A program made the position numbers and the translations under genes. The notes under the pieces were generated by a model. That model ran no database searches. It saw only the letters and a list, made by a program, of their open reading frames with translations, and had not been told where the DNA came from. 64,000 bases of DNA, from assembly GCF_000003815.2 (NCBI RefSeq), contig NC_049982.1, positions 13,483,822-13,547,821 on the forward strand, given 5' to 3'. Source of the stretch: Branchiostoma floridae. Taxonomy: Eukaryota; Chordata; Leptocardii; Amphioxiformes; Branchiostomatidae. Positions 37,946 through 48,974 of the stretch are shown piece by piece (within the stretch, counting starts at the first letter, position 1; the number at the start of each line of letters is the position of its first letter).

Positions 37946-40900
37946 ATGGAGGAGACAGGTTTCGTCCTCGGCTTACTGGTGGCCCTGGTGGGTGTCCGAG
38001 TCCGCGCTCAAATAGAAGGTAAGGAAATTCTCCTGAGATCTAGTCTATAACTTTAACACTTATCAACAACTTGATAAAAAATTATATCAAAAATGAAAAT
38101 GATGATAAAAAAAAACGAGATTACCAAGTTTGTTGTTTAGCCAAATTTGAAGCACTATACAGGTAAAAGTTTTCATAAACAGCTGTTGGCCCAGGGTATG
38201 TCCATACTATAACTTTAGCACTTATCAACATCACCGAGTATTCTTTGGTAAACTTTGATCAAAGCTGAGAATTATAAAAATAAAAACACGAGATTACGAA
38301 GTTTGTTGTTTGACCGAGTTTGAAGCATCATGGGGGAGAAACCGGCTTATATATAGTGGCGCATGGTATGTCCGCGTTCAAATCGAATGTAAGAACATTC
38401 TTGTGAACTCTAGTCTACAACGTTTCCACATATCAATACCACCATGTAATTTCTTGATAAAACTTTAAGTGGCTGAGAATTCCTTGTAGACTTTCGCGCA
38501 TACAAAGCAATTAGACTGGATTAAGGGAGGCCACATTTATTTCAATATTGTCTAGGGGAGATGATTGTCTCACAGAAGTAACATGGCAAAAACATCACAG
38601 CAATGTCCGGAGTGTCTTCTTGTGATAGCATACAGTATCCGTTCAGAACGAGCTTCTTCTTTCAAGATCAATGCAAAGATGAGCAGACAAACTGCTGCAT
38701 TAGATATAATCCTTGTAAGTATGAAAAGGTAATGCTGCTTATGGAATATTAGATACCCTCACTGGAGCGCACTGTGACATTGTTCTTAATATAGCAGGTA
38801 ATAGAAGAACTATCAGTTACATTTATTTGGTAATAAAAAAATCGGGTTTGTGGTATTTTGCTGTACGTTATAGGTATGAAATGATATCTGGTCTAATGTA
38901 GTTCAAACCCTAACCCCTTGGTTGTCTTCAGACGGTCACTGAAGTCGTTGATAATAGAAATAGCCATAGATAACTATCTACCGCATGTCATAGACTAATG
39001 ACCTACATTTGATGTGGAGGCTATACCTTACTGGTGAGGAGATCGGCTTGGCTGGGTTTCTCTATTCAGTAAAGGCCTCAGCAATCTCAGGCGATTTAAA
39101 ACGATAGCCCTAGCCACTGGGCGTAAAGAGCACAGCGGGGAAATGTATTCAGTACGTTGAGATTGTATGCGGCAGTGCATATTAGGTATCCTAGCTTTCA
39201 CGCGAAACTGCACATTTCGAAAGCAAAGCAGACGATAGCAGCCCCGCGCAGGCGATACGTCAGGTCGGTATCAATCTGTCATCAGTGCAAATTCCTCAAT
39301 AAAACTATAGTGTTGGCATCAACGTGGTTCTGGCAGTTAGTAATATATCAGTACAGATTTGCTCGGTGGGCAACAGTACAAAACCAATTAAGAATACCTG
39401 CTCAGATACAGAACAGAAGGTAAAAAATAAGTTGGGTTAATAATTCCTTTCAGAATGCTACACCAGGGCGGATGACCGTGTGGTGTATGAGGGCAGAGTG
39501 AACGTGTCTGAGTTCGGGGACCCGTGTCTGCACTGGAGCGCCACTGGCGGAGAGCCGCTGCACAACTACTGCCGGGCCCCGCGGGTAGGGGACCTCAAGC
39601 CCTGGTGTTACGTACTGGTCGGGGGGAAATCACTGGTGGAGGCACAGTGTGACGTCCAACACTGCACAGGTGGTGCTTCTTCTTGTTGTTGATTGGTATT
39701 AAGTACGAAGGTGGTGTCCGTAAACGACCCGCTTATCTTCCATTTCCGACATCCGTGAGCGAAATGTCGACCAATTAGAGATAGCAGACGCGTAGCCTCA
39801 TCCCTAGACCTAGGTGCGGCCCGCGTTTATTTCTGAGTGGAGCGCTAATCTGCGATTTTCAACATGGGAAGATGTACAGAATCTACCTCCCATGGCATTT
39901 AAGAACCTGATCCATGTTGGAAATCGTAAATCAGTGCCCCCCATCCCGGAAAAAATTAATATAAACGCCAACTGCACCAAAAAGGATTCCTCAAATAGAC
40001 CACTAATATCCCCGCGACCCAACCTCTGCTTGGAGGGTCTAGCGACGTAGAGCGTCTGCGCATGATCTCGAGGCTAGCTGAATCCGTAAAGCTCATGATT
40101 TCGTGGATTACTGGTTTCCAGAATGTTACACTCTGACGGGAAGTGACTACAGAGGAAACCAGTCGGAGCCGTACTCCGCGGGCGTGAGAACAGCGTGCAT
40201 GTCCTGGGCTGATACCGGCGGCGGGAAACAGGTGTCCACCGCCAGATATCCTGGAGGAGCACAGGGCATCGGAGAACACAGCTACTGCAGGCAATTAATC
40301 AAAGATCTCTCTCTTTATAAGGACGTAAAAAAGGAAAGTAGATGCAAAAATCACAAATGTTGTTCTGTATTGCCCCCAACTAAATGGTCTAAAGGATCTT
40401 TTTCGTTTTACCTTTCTCAGTGCACTATCATCTCATCCTTGAAAATATTTTTTCATGGTTTAAACCCAGGAACCCAGATGGTCGGTCCACTCCGTGGTGT
40501 TACACAGGACAATCTGCTGGAAATGCTCTGGGATGTCACATCAAGAACTGTAAAGGTACGATTGACCGGAGTTTGTTGACATCAGTGCATTAACTTCCAA
40601 AACTTTTTTCTGAGAATGGGTCTGGGACCATGGCCATAGTCTAATAATCTTGACAGGAAAAAAGCTGATCAGTAGCAAAATTCTATCTACATACGCAAGA
40701 AATTTCAAGAAAATCCTCCATGTATCTTGATCTGCTCTACAGCACCGGGTTATCTGGGATGCTACAATCTACGGTACAACATGTGGACCATCATGCGTCA
40801 CCAGCCCTTCGCCTCACTCACCATCCCCTCCTGCCTGGACTTCTGCCGCCGCCAGGGGGTGCAGTACGGCGGGGTCAGCCAGGGCACCCAGTGCTACTGC

Positions 40901-43900
40901 ATCGTGGGGCCGAAGAACGCCCAGCGGATCCTGCGGGAAGTGAACGACTGCGGCACGCCCTGCAGCGGAGACAACAGGCAGTTCTGCGGAGGACAAAGCA
41001 GCATGGCGCTGTTCGATGGTGAGTTTGACTTCCCTACATAGAAATTGGTGGAGCCTGACGCTGGGACGTATCCATAGAAGTACATAGAGTATCATCTTGA
41101 ACTTCTACACTGAAGTTTAGATTAAAACGCTTTTCTAACTTCACAGCGATATCTTGTCACAAATTATACATTTACTCATACTAAAATCGGGTTATACTGT
41201 ATGGGATAGACGAATGATTACTAATTAAGACCTAACGGGTGTGTTCTCCAGTGAAGATGGGACGGTGTGGCGGGTACCTGTACAGCACGCGGGGAACTGT
41301 CTACTCACCCAACTGGCCCGACCCGTTTCCCACATCAAACACCTGTTCTTGGACCGTCACTGTTCCAGAGGTGAGGTCCAATCGCTTTACTTTATTTGGA
41401 TTGTGTTGTAACTTTAGTTGATATGAAATCACGATCAAAGACACATGAACTGGATCGGGGCAGGTAGTTTTTGTCCTTTGCTAGCTGTCGACAGTGTCGT
41501 AGTTTAGATATCATACAACTAACAATAATTTCGGTTGTTCAACATCATTGTATGGACAATTCTATGATAATTGAACTAGATAATGAAAGACTATGTAAAA
41601 TCATGTCAATCACCTATCCTCGCGCCCTCCTATGTACAGGACAAATTTGTCAGACTCCGCTTCAAGTACTACGACATCCCGGATAAAAACGACTACGTCT
41701 CCGTCTGGAACAACGAAACAGACTCCGGGGTGGTTCTAAAACCGCAGGACATGAAGGATGGGTATGTGGTGGAGTCCAACACCGCGCATCTTTACTTCTC
41801 GTCCGATCCACACGGCAGCGGAGGTGGATTCTCTCTGCTGTATGAAGGTAAAATCATGAGAAATTTCGGAAATTTTAGCGCTTGTCTTGGCGTTAAGATA
41901 ACGAATGCATGCGTATATTTACCTTTGCCAGAATGGCTAAGGTTATGTTTTGGGCTTGTGAGTCTGTGTGTGTGTCTGTCTGTCTGTTAACAGCATAACT
42001 CGAGAAGCCTTGGATGGATCCTGATGATATTTGGTAGGTGGGTAGGGGTCGGGAAAACGAAGGTCAAGTTCGATAATGGGCCCCCTAGCGGCTTGCTAAG
42101 GTACTGCAGCGGAAACTCAATTTTTTATATCTCGTGTTCTGGACATGCTGTGGTCATGATTTTTGAGTGGTAGATAGTCCTCGAGGCAGAGAGTAAGTGC
42201 TGTGAGTTTGGGCTCCCTAGCGGCTTTTTTGGAACTGCAGGCGCCGGTTTCCTTTCAAACTTTGGACGAGAATAACTCTACAACGTGTTGACGGATCGTC
42301 ATGATTTTTGGTATGTAGATAGAATGAGTGATGACTTACATAATGGTATACTAATTATGCAAATCAACAGCTAATTTGCATAATTAATGAGGAAAATTCA
42401 TAAATCCACTGCATTCCATGATAGGACTTTCAAACTTGTCACATATGTAGCTGGGAAGGAGAGAAATGCCGATAGATATCAATTATGCAAATGATGACCT
42501 CATTTGCATAATTAATGAGAAAATATGAACATGTTGACGGATCATCATGTTTTTTGGTATGTAGGTAGCGTAAGTGAAGACCTACATAATGAGATACCAA
42601 TTATGCAAATCAACAGCTAATTTGCATAATTAATGAGGATATTTTATAAATTCACTACATTCCATGATAGGACTTTAAAACTTGTCACATTTGTAGCTGA
42701 GAAAGAGAGAAATGTCAATACATATTTATCATGCAAATGATGATCTCATTTGCATAATTAATGAGAAAATATGAACGTGTTGACGGATCGTCATGATTTT
42801 TGGCATGTAGATAGCCCAAGTGAAGACTTATATAATGTGATACTTATTATGCAAAAAAACAGGTAATTTGCATAATTGATTAGGAAAAGTTAATAGTTGC
42901 ATTCCATTATAGTACTTTCATCAAAGTTGTCACATATGTAACTGAGAAAGAGGGAAGAGAGTAAGAGGTGTATTTAAAGACTTTGAAAGAGAATGGATCA
43001 AAGGATCATCATGATTTTTGGTATGCTGATAGCTTAAGTAATGCTTGATACAATTTGATATCAATCAATTGTAACTTGGGATCTAATTTGCATAATGAAT
43101 GCCGAAATTTTATAAACCAACTCCAAGCATATAATTATAAAGAAAATGAAATGAGTAACGCATTTGTCTGCAGACATCATTCTACATAACAAACCTGGTT
43201 TATTTGGCAAAGGTATGTGTTCGTGGAACTCTAGTTTATGATTTGAAGAGACGGTAGATGTGAGCTAGATCTCGAAATGTCGCCTGCAAACCATTCCCGA
43301 CATCCAAGCATCGGTGTTCAGTTAGTTATGCCTGTCGTTCATGCAGCGGTAAAGCAGTGTACTGAACCGAACATTCCTCACGGTATGACGAGTGCAACCT
43401 TCTTCCTGCCGGGCCACAAGGCGTCCTTCCGCTGTCGGTATGGCTTCACCAGGGTCGGGCCCAGAACAGCCACGTGTCAGGATAACGGCGAGTTCGACCA
43501 ACTCCCCAAGTGCGTGCCCAACAAGGGCACCGTGGTCACTACTATAGGTAAACACCACTTAATAAGGTGTCAGACTAAAGAAATCTTTCTTTGTTTTGTA
43601 ACGAGTGTAGAAGGGTTGCTACGTGTACACCACGTGGTGTGATATTATCAAGATTGCAACGTTTAATTGGCGTAGTTTTCTGTACGTATATGTGGTAAAT
43701 GTTATTTTTATTTATTTATTCATTTGTTTGTTTGGCGGTACAATCAGTCAATGTTACCTAACTAGCCATTGGCTACTGTTAAGGGCTAACAGTTTGTAAC
43801 TGGTTTGTAAATATGCCTACAAACCAAACAGAAATGCACGTATCATGTTGTCTGTTTCCGAATCTGAAGGGCCAAAGAGAACAGATGCAGCGACCGCGAC

Positions 43901-46900
43901 AGACAGAAACAGCCGGAGAACTAAAACTACAGACCCTACAGGTATGGTAGAAAATACACACTGTGCTGTTGCACAATACTGGATTGGAATCTTTTGAAAA
44001 CCTTATGCTTAGCTGCGAACGCATTTGCTGGCAAAACGGATAGTCAGAAATACGACAGCTGACGGCTATAGACCGATGTATTGATGAGTCCCATACTGTG
44101 GATTTGTTATAGCGATGCCCGTAGGTCCCTCTGACAGATACGGAAGGACGTTCAGCACCGAGGACAGCCATGACACCGCTGGCGGACTGCCGACGCCGGT
44201 TGCCGAGGCCGATCCAGGGACTTCAGACAGGCAATCCTCCCACGTCAAATTTAGCTATGGTACGTGAGGAGAACGTTGTGCCATATGTGCAGTTATGCTA
44301 GGGATGCGACAGAAGAACAGTCTGCTCTCTTTGGCCCTTCAGAAACGGTAGGCATTGCAAGGACATTCTCTTTTGCCAGCGTCGCCGCTCGCATTGCAAC
44401 ATGTGTTATTGCGAGCAGTATAACGCATTCAGTGTGATGCGAGTGGTGGCACTGCCAAGAGAGAGTGTGCGGTTACAAAGGAAGATTAGAGATAAAAGTG
44501 AGAAAATCATTAACATCATGTCATGACTAAATATCCTGAGTAGCAAATGTCACATGTAGTGGATTATGTGTTTGTGAGGGAATAGTGACTCGTTGCAATT
44601 TCTTCCTGGTGAAAGCAGTATACCAACAAAAATATGATAATGGCTTACTGTTACACAATACAAAATGCTGTGGTCTTTGGTTTTAAAGATTGACAACACT
44701 ATAAGATTTGTGATTGCCTTTTTGTTTCAGTTCTTGTCCTGATCGTGGCCCTCAGCATAGCTGTGCTCCTTATTGTGGTGCTGCTCGTCTTGGTTCTTAT
44801 ACTCTGCAAACAGTAAGAGTTGACAATACAACATTTGTCCAGACATATGAGAAAAAAAAACACATAAAACTCTTCTTTGTTAGGAAAGGGTGGGATTCTG
44901 TGCCATCTGTCAAGAAAACAACCCGAGCTCCTGTATCTACTGCCCATGAGAAACTACATTTTTGGAGTGATTCAAAGAGATGTACCAATGCAGCATCAGT
45001 AATGCTGAAGTACATTCACTTTAGGTATTTAGGTGTTCAAGACAATCAACGCCTCTATAACAACATGGTGGTATTATGGCACCCGGTAGAATTATGAGAG
45101 TAGATGTTATATCTTACCTTCCGTTTCCCACCACGGAAAGCCGTGAGCACCTTTCACGTTATGGTGTAGCCAAAGTCAAGTCTGAAAGTGCATATTTTGC
45201 TAGATTAAAACACTAATCTTAACAATCAGTTTGAAACTGGAAATGATGATGGGATGGGGAGGGGAGGGGTATGATATAGCAAGTTACAACGTCATGGGGT
45301 CACAGGTCACATGTACAGACCTATGTTAGGAGATGAGGGGTGACGGTAGGTTACACCATACTTTACATAGCTAAATATCTAACTTGTCTTATCGCATTAT
45401 CAATCATTTGAATTCTACCCCCCCCCCCCCCCCAAGAAATATTTCCGTCACATCGAAATAATGTATATCTATCGTATTCTATACTCTAATATGGAAAAAT
45501 GACCTTATTCACCTCCAGGAAGAAAGAGCGAGAGGGGAATTGTGGGGATGAGCGTCGCAATGGCGAGCTTGTGGTGTACGAGACGGTTCCCATGACTCCT
45601 ACAAAAAGGTAAGAAGGAATGAATTGGAACAAGTCGAATGAATATGGACTTTAATGAACCGCAACTGTGACACATGTATACGTCACACTTCTGTAGTTCT
45701 TCTTGCGTGAAAAGTTTGCAATATTAACGTCGTAGTTATACAATGCAATAGACGGTTTGGCATAATTGCTTGATTAGAATCATATTTGATATCCCGTTAA
45801 TCTACAGTTGTTAAAGATATGAGTTTTCAAGATCCGAGAGTACACATGATTGACCCAGAAGTTCGATGTACGAGTTAACACAATATCCAGTCACTTTTAC
45901 ATACCTTCCAGTCCCGAGGCGAACCCGACATCAAACGGCCACACGACGTTCCACCCGCCAAAACGCGAGAACATCTACGACTCCGTGCCAGAGGTACAGT
46001 ACGCCACGGTCAACAAGCGAAGGCAGAGTGTGAGGACTGCTTGCAATTTTGGAAATTCCACTAGCTTCCTTTATGATTTTTTTAATTTGCTTTAAGTCCA
46101 TGTTGATTTGATTATATGGTTAACATCTATGCACGCATCGACTTTCTGCGAAGTAAAAAAGTTTCAACCTATATGAACTCCTTCGGTCAATATTGACCAG
46201 GGTAAAATCCTAATTGATACGAGGGGCATTCAATACGTAATGTCCCTGGCCCACTTCCAGTTCTCTGATCTAGATGAAATTTTGCATGTGTAATGAGTCA
46301 TATCTCTATGGATTATGTTGCAAAAAACAGCTCTGAACTAATTGTGGTTACTGATTTACTGGTGTTTGAACTGAGTCAGGTGTGAAATGGACCAGGTGTG
46401 AAATGGAGCAAGTTGAGTGTCGCGCAGGTTTTTGTATTTGAAAGGACGCACACCAAAGGGGACTTTTGATGAAATGAAAAAAAACTTATGGTGATGATGC
46501 CCCATCATATGACCTTGTAAAACGCTGGCATTTTGAATTCAAACAAGGCCGGAAGTCTGTGGAAACAGCTCCCAGACCTGGTCGTCCCTCTTCTGCCATT
46601 GATGAGGCATCTGTCGGAGGACCAACCTGGGATGTCCTACAAGAACGGTGTCCAGAGCTACATCAAATGATGGGAGAAATGCAAAACTCTGGGTGGTTCC
46701 TATGAAGAGAAAGACTAATAACTGTGCCAAGTTTCATTAATCTCCTGCTATGGGAAATGGGTCAGGGACATTACTTATTGAATGCCCCTCGTATCAGCCC
46801 TACTGCGTCGACTGTGGCTAAACAGTCCTATACGAGAATTACAGTCTCTGCAACAGTTTTCAACCACGCTTGAGTTAAGTCAGTCAAACAGAGCCAGAAG

Positions 46901-47204
46901 CGATTTGTGTCATCACAGTAGATTTGAGCTATGTCGTGACTTCAGTCTTTGTTAGTGCGGTTTGTTTGCACTAGACATTGAAAGGCGTTTGATATTGGAG
47001 TTTGTTTTTAATCTCAGTATCCATCTTCTCTCATGAAAGCATTCTTTTTTGTTGCTTTGTTACCAGGAACAGGACGGGGATGACAATGATAAGCAGGGGA
47101 ACCAGAAACATGACCTGAACAAAAACGAGGACGCGGGGATGGACGACACACACGACTACGCAGAACCGCCTGGCGCTGGCCGGCCGGAGACTAACGATAA
47201 TTGA
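37946..47204 (+). CDS. Gene D: two-kringle WSC-CUB-sushi receptor with ITIM-like tail and a GC-AG intron
   Basis: Fourteen exons, 660 residues: 37946-38018, 39454-39669, 40122-40290, 40470-40555, 40743-41018, 41252-41370, 41640-41847, 43347-43547, 43870-43941, 44125-44259, 44731-44812, 45519-45608, 45912-46029, 47067-47204. Signal peptide (about 1-20); kringle 1 (25-96); kringle 2 (97-181) split inside the conserved YCRNP motif by an intron that begins GC; WSC (182-273); CUB (274-382); sushi (383-449); short stalk (450-518); transmembrane (519-545); tail (546-660) with VVYETV and VQYATV (both ITIM consensus), NIYDSV, then an acidic Asp/Asn-rich C terminus. At exon 10 an in-frame alternative acceptor 12 bases upstream (44113) is possible. 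Intron 1 holds decayed copies of exon 1; later introns hold a tandem repeat and a mariner remnant. Confidence 0.82.
38100..38490 (+). pseudogene. Two decayed tandem copies of gene D exon 1
   Basis: The segment around exon 1 (from about 37915, aaaacacgagataaccaag) recurs at about 38109 and 38281 with the same order of landmarks: gaagca(c/t)...at, tgtccg, ...caaatcgaatgtaag, then cttatcaac. The third copy keeps ATGGGGGAGAAACCGG aligned to the start codon but reaches a stop after eight codons. The second has lost the ATG. Spacing is about 175-190 bases. These are relics of local duplication of the signal-peptide exon. Confidence 0.65.
39785..40066. repeat. Possible degenerate inverted-repeat element in gene D intron 2
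   Basis: Inner arms ctaatctgcgattttcaaca and, inverted, tgttggaaatcgtaaatcag are complementary with a few mismatches. Outer ends also pair weakly (gcagacgc against gcgtctgc). It may be an old MITE. No clear target duplication. Confidence 0.35.
41990..43140. repeat. Tandem array of about 246-bp units in gene D CUB-sushi intron
   Basis: Units begin near 42283, 42529 and 42776 with gttgacggatc(g/a)tcatg, followed by a short text ending in atttgcataattaatgag twice per unit. A shorter fourth unit starts near 42991, and two diverged copies of the head lie upstream (42000-42240). Sequence identity between full units looks high (roughly 85-90 percent by eye). The array makes this intron much longer than its counterparts in genes A-C. 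Confidence 0.85.
44360..44472. repeat. Imperfect hairpin element in gene D intron
   Basis: cattctcttttgccagcgtc at the left pairs with the inverted ccactcgcatcac/cactctctcttggcag text at the right, with several mismatches and a loop of about 40 bases. This suggests a degraded MITE in the intron before the transmembrane exon. Confidence 0.4.
45418..45433 (+). repeat. Poly-C tract (16 C)
   Basis: Homopolymer of C in the intron between the transmembrane exon and the first tail exon of gene D. It is prone to sequencing length error. Confidence 0.95.
46220..46791. mobile_element. Mariner-family transposon, internally deleted and inactive
   Basis: A 572-bp element flanked by TA on both sides (46218-46219 and 46792-46793). 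The ends are inverted repeats starting CGAGGGGCATTCAATA and alike for about 37 bases with few mismatches. The plus strand keeps a fragment of the transposase DNA-binding region (YDLVKRWHFEFKQGRKSVET followed by PRPGRPSSAIDE), typical of mariner. The catalytic core is missing and frames are broken. It lies in the last intron of gene D, in the sense orientation. Confidence 0.85.
46800..46850. repeat. Dispersed repeat copy
   Basis: tgtggctaaacagtcctata...acagtctctgc resembles tatggctaaacagtgatatg...acagtctctgc near 5270-5310. The repeat family is not recognised; a SINE or degenerate transposon end is possible. Confidence 0.45.
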
Positions 47205-47991
47205 GAAGACAGACAATAAAAACACAACACAGTTAACTCAAGCCATTTATCCGATGAACACAAAAAATCTCTAGGTTATTCAGAAGCTATGCTATGTACC
47301 ATTCTACGATGGAGACCGTGTTTGGAAATAACGCATCACATCCACAGATTTGAATGATGCTATAGAAACGTAAAGATACAAGGTGTTGACCACCATCAAA
47401 GAAATGCAATGAATATCACTCCGTACTCTTCTCAATGTGTACACTTGGTTCTGATATACATTATATACGGATTATGATAGGGACACGTTAGTCATAATTA
47501 GTAATAATACCAAACTGCGCGTTTAGAGAATTAGAGACAGTCCTACTTGTTAACAGTCATATATTAATGTCAAAGCAATGATCTCATGGCTGGTCCTTCT
47601 TCATTATATTTTCTCATTACGCGGATCTCTTGTACCATTTCTCCATTATAGAAACAATTGTGTTATACATACTTCAAGTACCTTGTGTATACATTGCCAA
47701 CAAGTCCTAGTCTTAGAGACATCGCTAACACTACGTAAAACTATTTGCTATAGCCGCTAATTGTACTGTAAGCAACCAAAGCGTTTGTCACAACAACAAA
47801 ACAATTAGATTTGTTTCAAATAGCTACATGTCTTGCTTATCTTGAATGTCTTAATGTATAGCCATATGCTGAAACTCCATTAAAAACAATAGTAGTTCTT
47901 TTTCAATGAAAATGTGGCGCATTAGTCGCTCAATGCTAGGCAGAGAAGTGCTTACGAACCATAACGTTACATTTCGTGATGCACACTGTGC
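47205..47991. other. Convergent intergenic region, gene D and PARP14-like 3' ends
   Basis: About 790 bases between two stop codons on opposite strands. AATAAA at 47215-47220 lies only 11 bases after the gene D stop, so it could be a signal but would give a very short 3' UTR. No clear minus-strand AATAAA was found for the PARP14-like gene. No exon seen. Confidence 0.55.
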
Positions 47992-48974
47992 TCACTTGAA
48001 CGTGATCAGGTACTCAGGATAAGCCTGAACCTCCGCAACGACGTCGAAGATGACGAAAGTCTTGGGATTGTCCGTGTCGTCCACGGCGCTGAGGCAGGCG
48101 TCGTCCACGTCCCCTGTCCCGTCCGGCAGGTCCCAGGGCCGGGGGTGGGTCAGCCCAGGAGCCCCCTGACAGGACCCTCCCGTCAGCACCCGCGCCAGGT
48201 ACATGTGCCGCTGTCCGGTCGCGCTGTCGGCCGGGGCGTGGCGGTCGTCTGCGGAGTCAGCTGAGTTGACGGTGAAGTACACACCGACACCGTAATCATG
48301 GTCTGAGTGGGTGGAGAAATGAGTAAAGGTTGTCAACAAAGACGACCAGGATATAGGATATAAACAACCATAGACACTAGATGTCTAGTACATACTTTCC
48401 TTTATCATTTTATAAGGTATAACGTTTAGGCTTATGCATAATGGAATCTTCAAACCCGAAACTACAACAGAAGTATAGATGTTTATCCTTACTATAATTT
48501 CCCGCGTTGTGCGAGTTGAAGCCCTGGATGCTGATGTCTTCACACATGTTCCCAGAAACCCCGTGGAACAGTTGCCGCTCGAAAGGCATGTCGGGTGGAA
48601 AGATGGCGGACAGCACCTGTCTCCGCTGCTGGTACTGGGTCCATAGGAACCGACTTTGAATCCGTTCGATCTGTACGGAAAATACAATTAAAAATAATTG
48701 TAAACTGCAATGTTTTTAGTTTGCTCAACAGAGATAACACAGGCATTTACACAGGCAATTCAAAGCGCAGCAACTATCAGAAATGTTGAAGCGTTTTCTG
48801 AAGCGAAGGAAAGTACAAGAAACGATACCTTAAGGATAGTTTTGTTGCCAGTGATGGTGTCTGTGAACATCCGGGACACACGCTGATACTCAGCTGTTGT
48901 GCGGTCCACGGGTTCAATGGCGAGAGCAGTATCGTACCTCATCCTGGTCCACTCATCTGGGGTGTCGGACTTTT
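47992..48974 (-). other. ART catalytic cassette 2 (three exons, C terminus)
   Basis: Exons 48974-48829, 48670-48493 and 48302-47992. The linker (DEWTRMRYDTALAIEPVD, AEYQRVSRMF) is followed by RQLFHGVSGNMCEDI (His), YGVGVYFTVNSADSADD (Tyr) and AYPEYLITFK, then the stop. Same H-Y-L triad, exon sizes and phases as cassette 1 (143/178/282 against 146/178/311 bases), so the two arose by a three-exon tandem duplication. The sequences have diverged strongly, with an insertion in the loop before the last strand (PWDLPDGTGDVDDACLS). Confidence 0.88.

Noticed and set aside
18167-47204. Kringle genes as plasminogen-like proteases
   Set aside because: No trypsin domain is present; WSC, CUB, sushi and a transmembrane helix follow the kringles.
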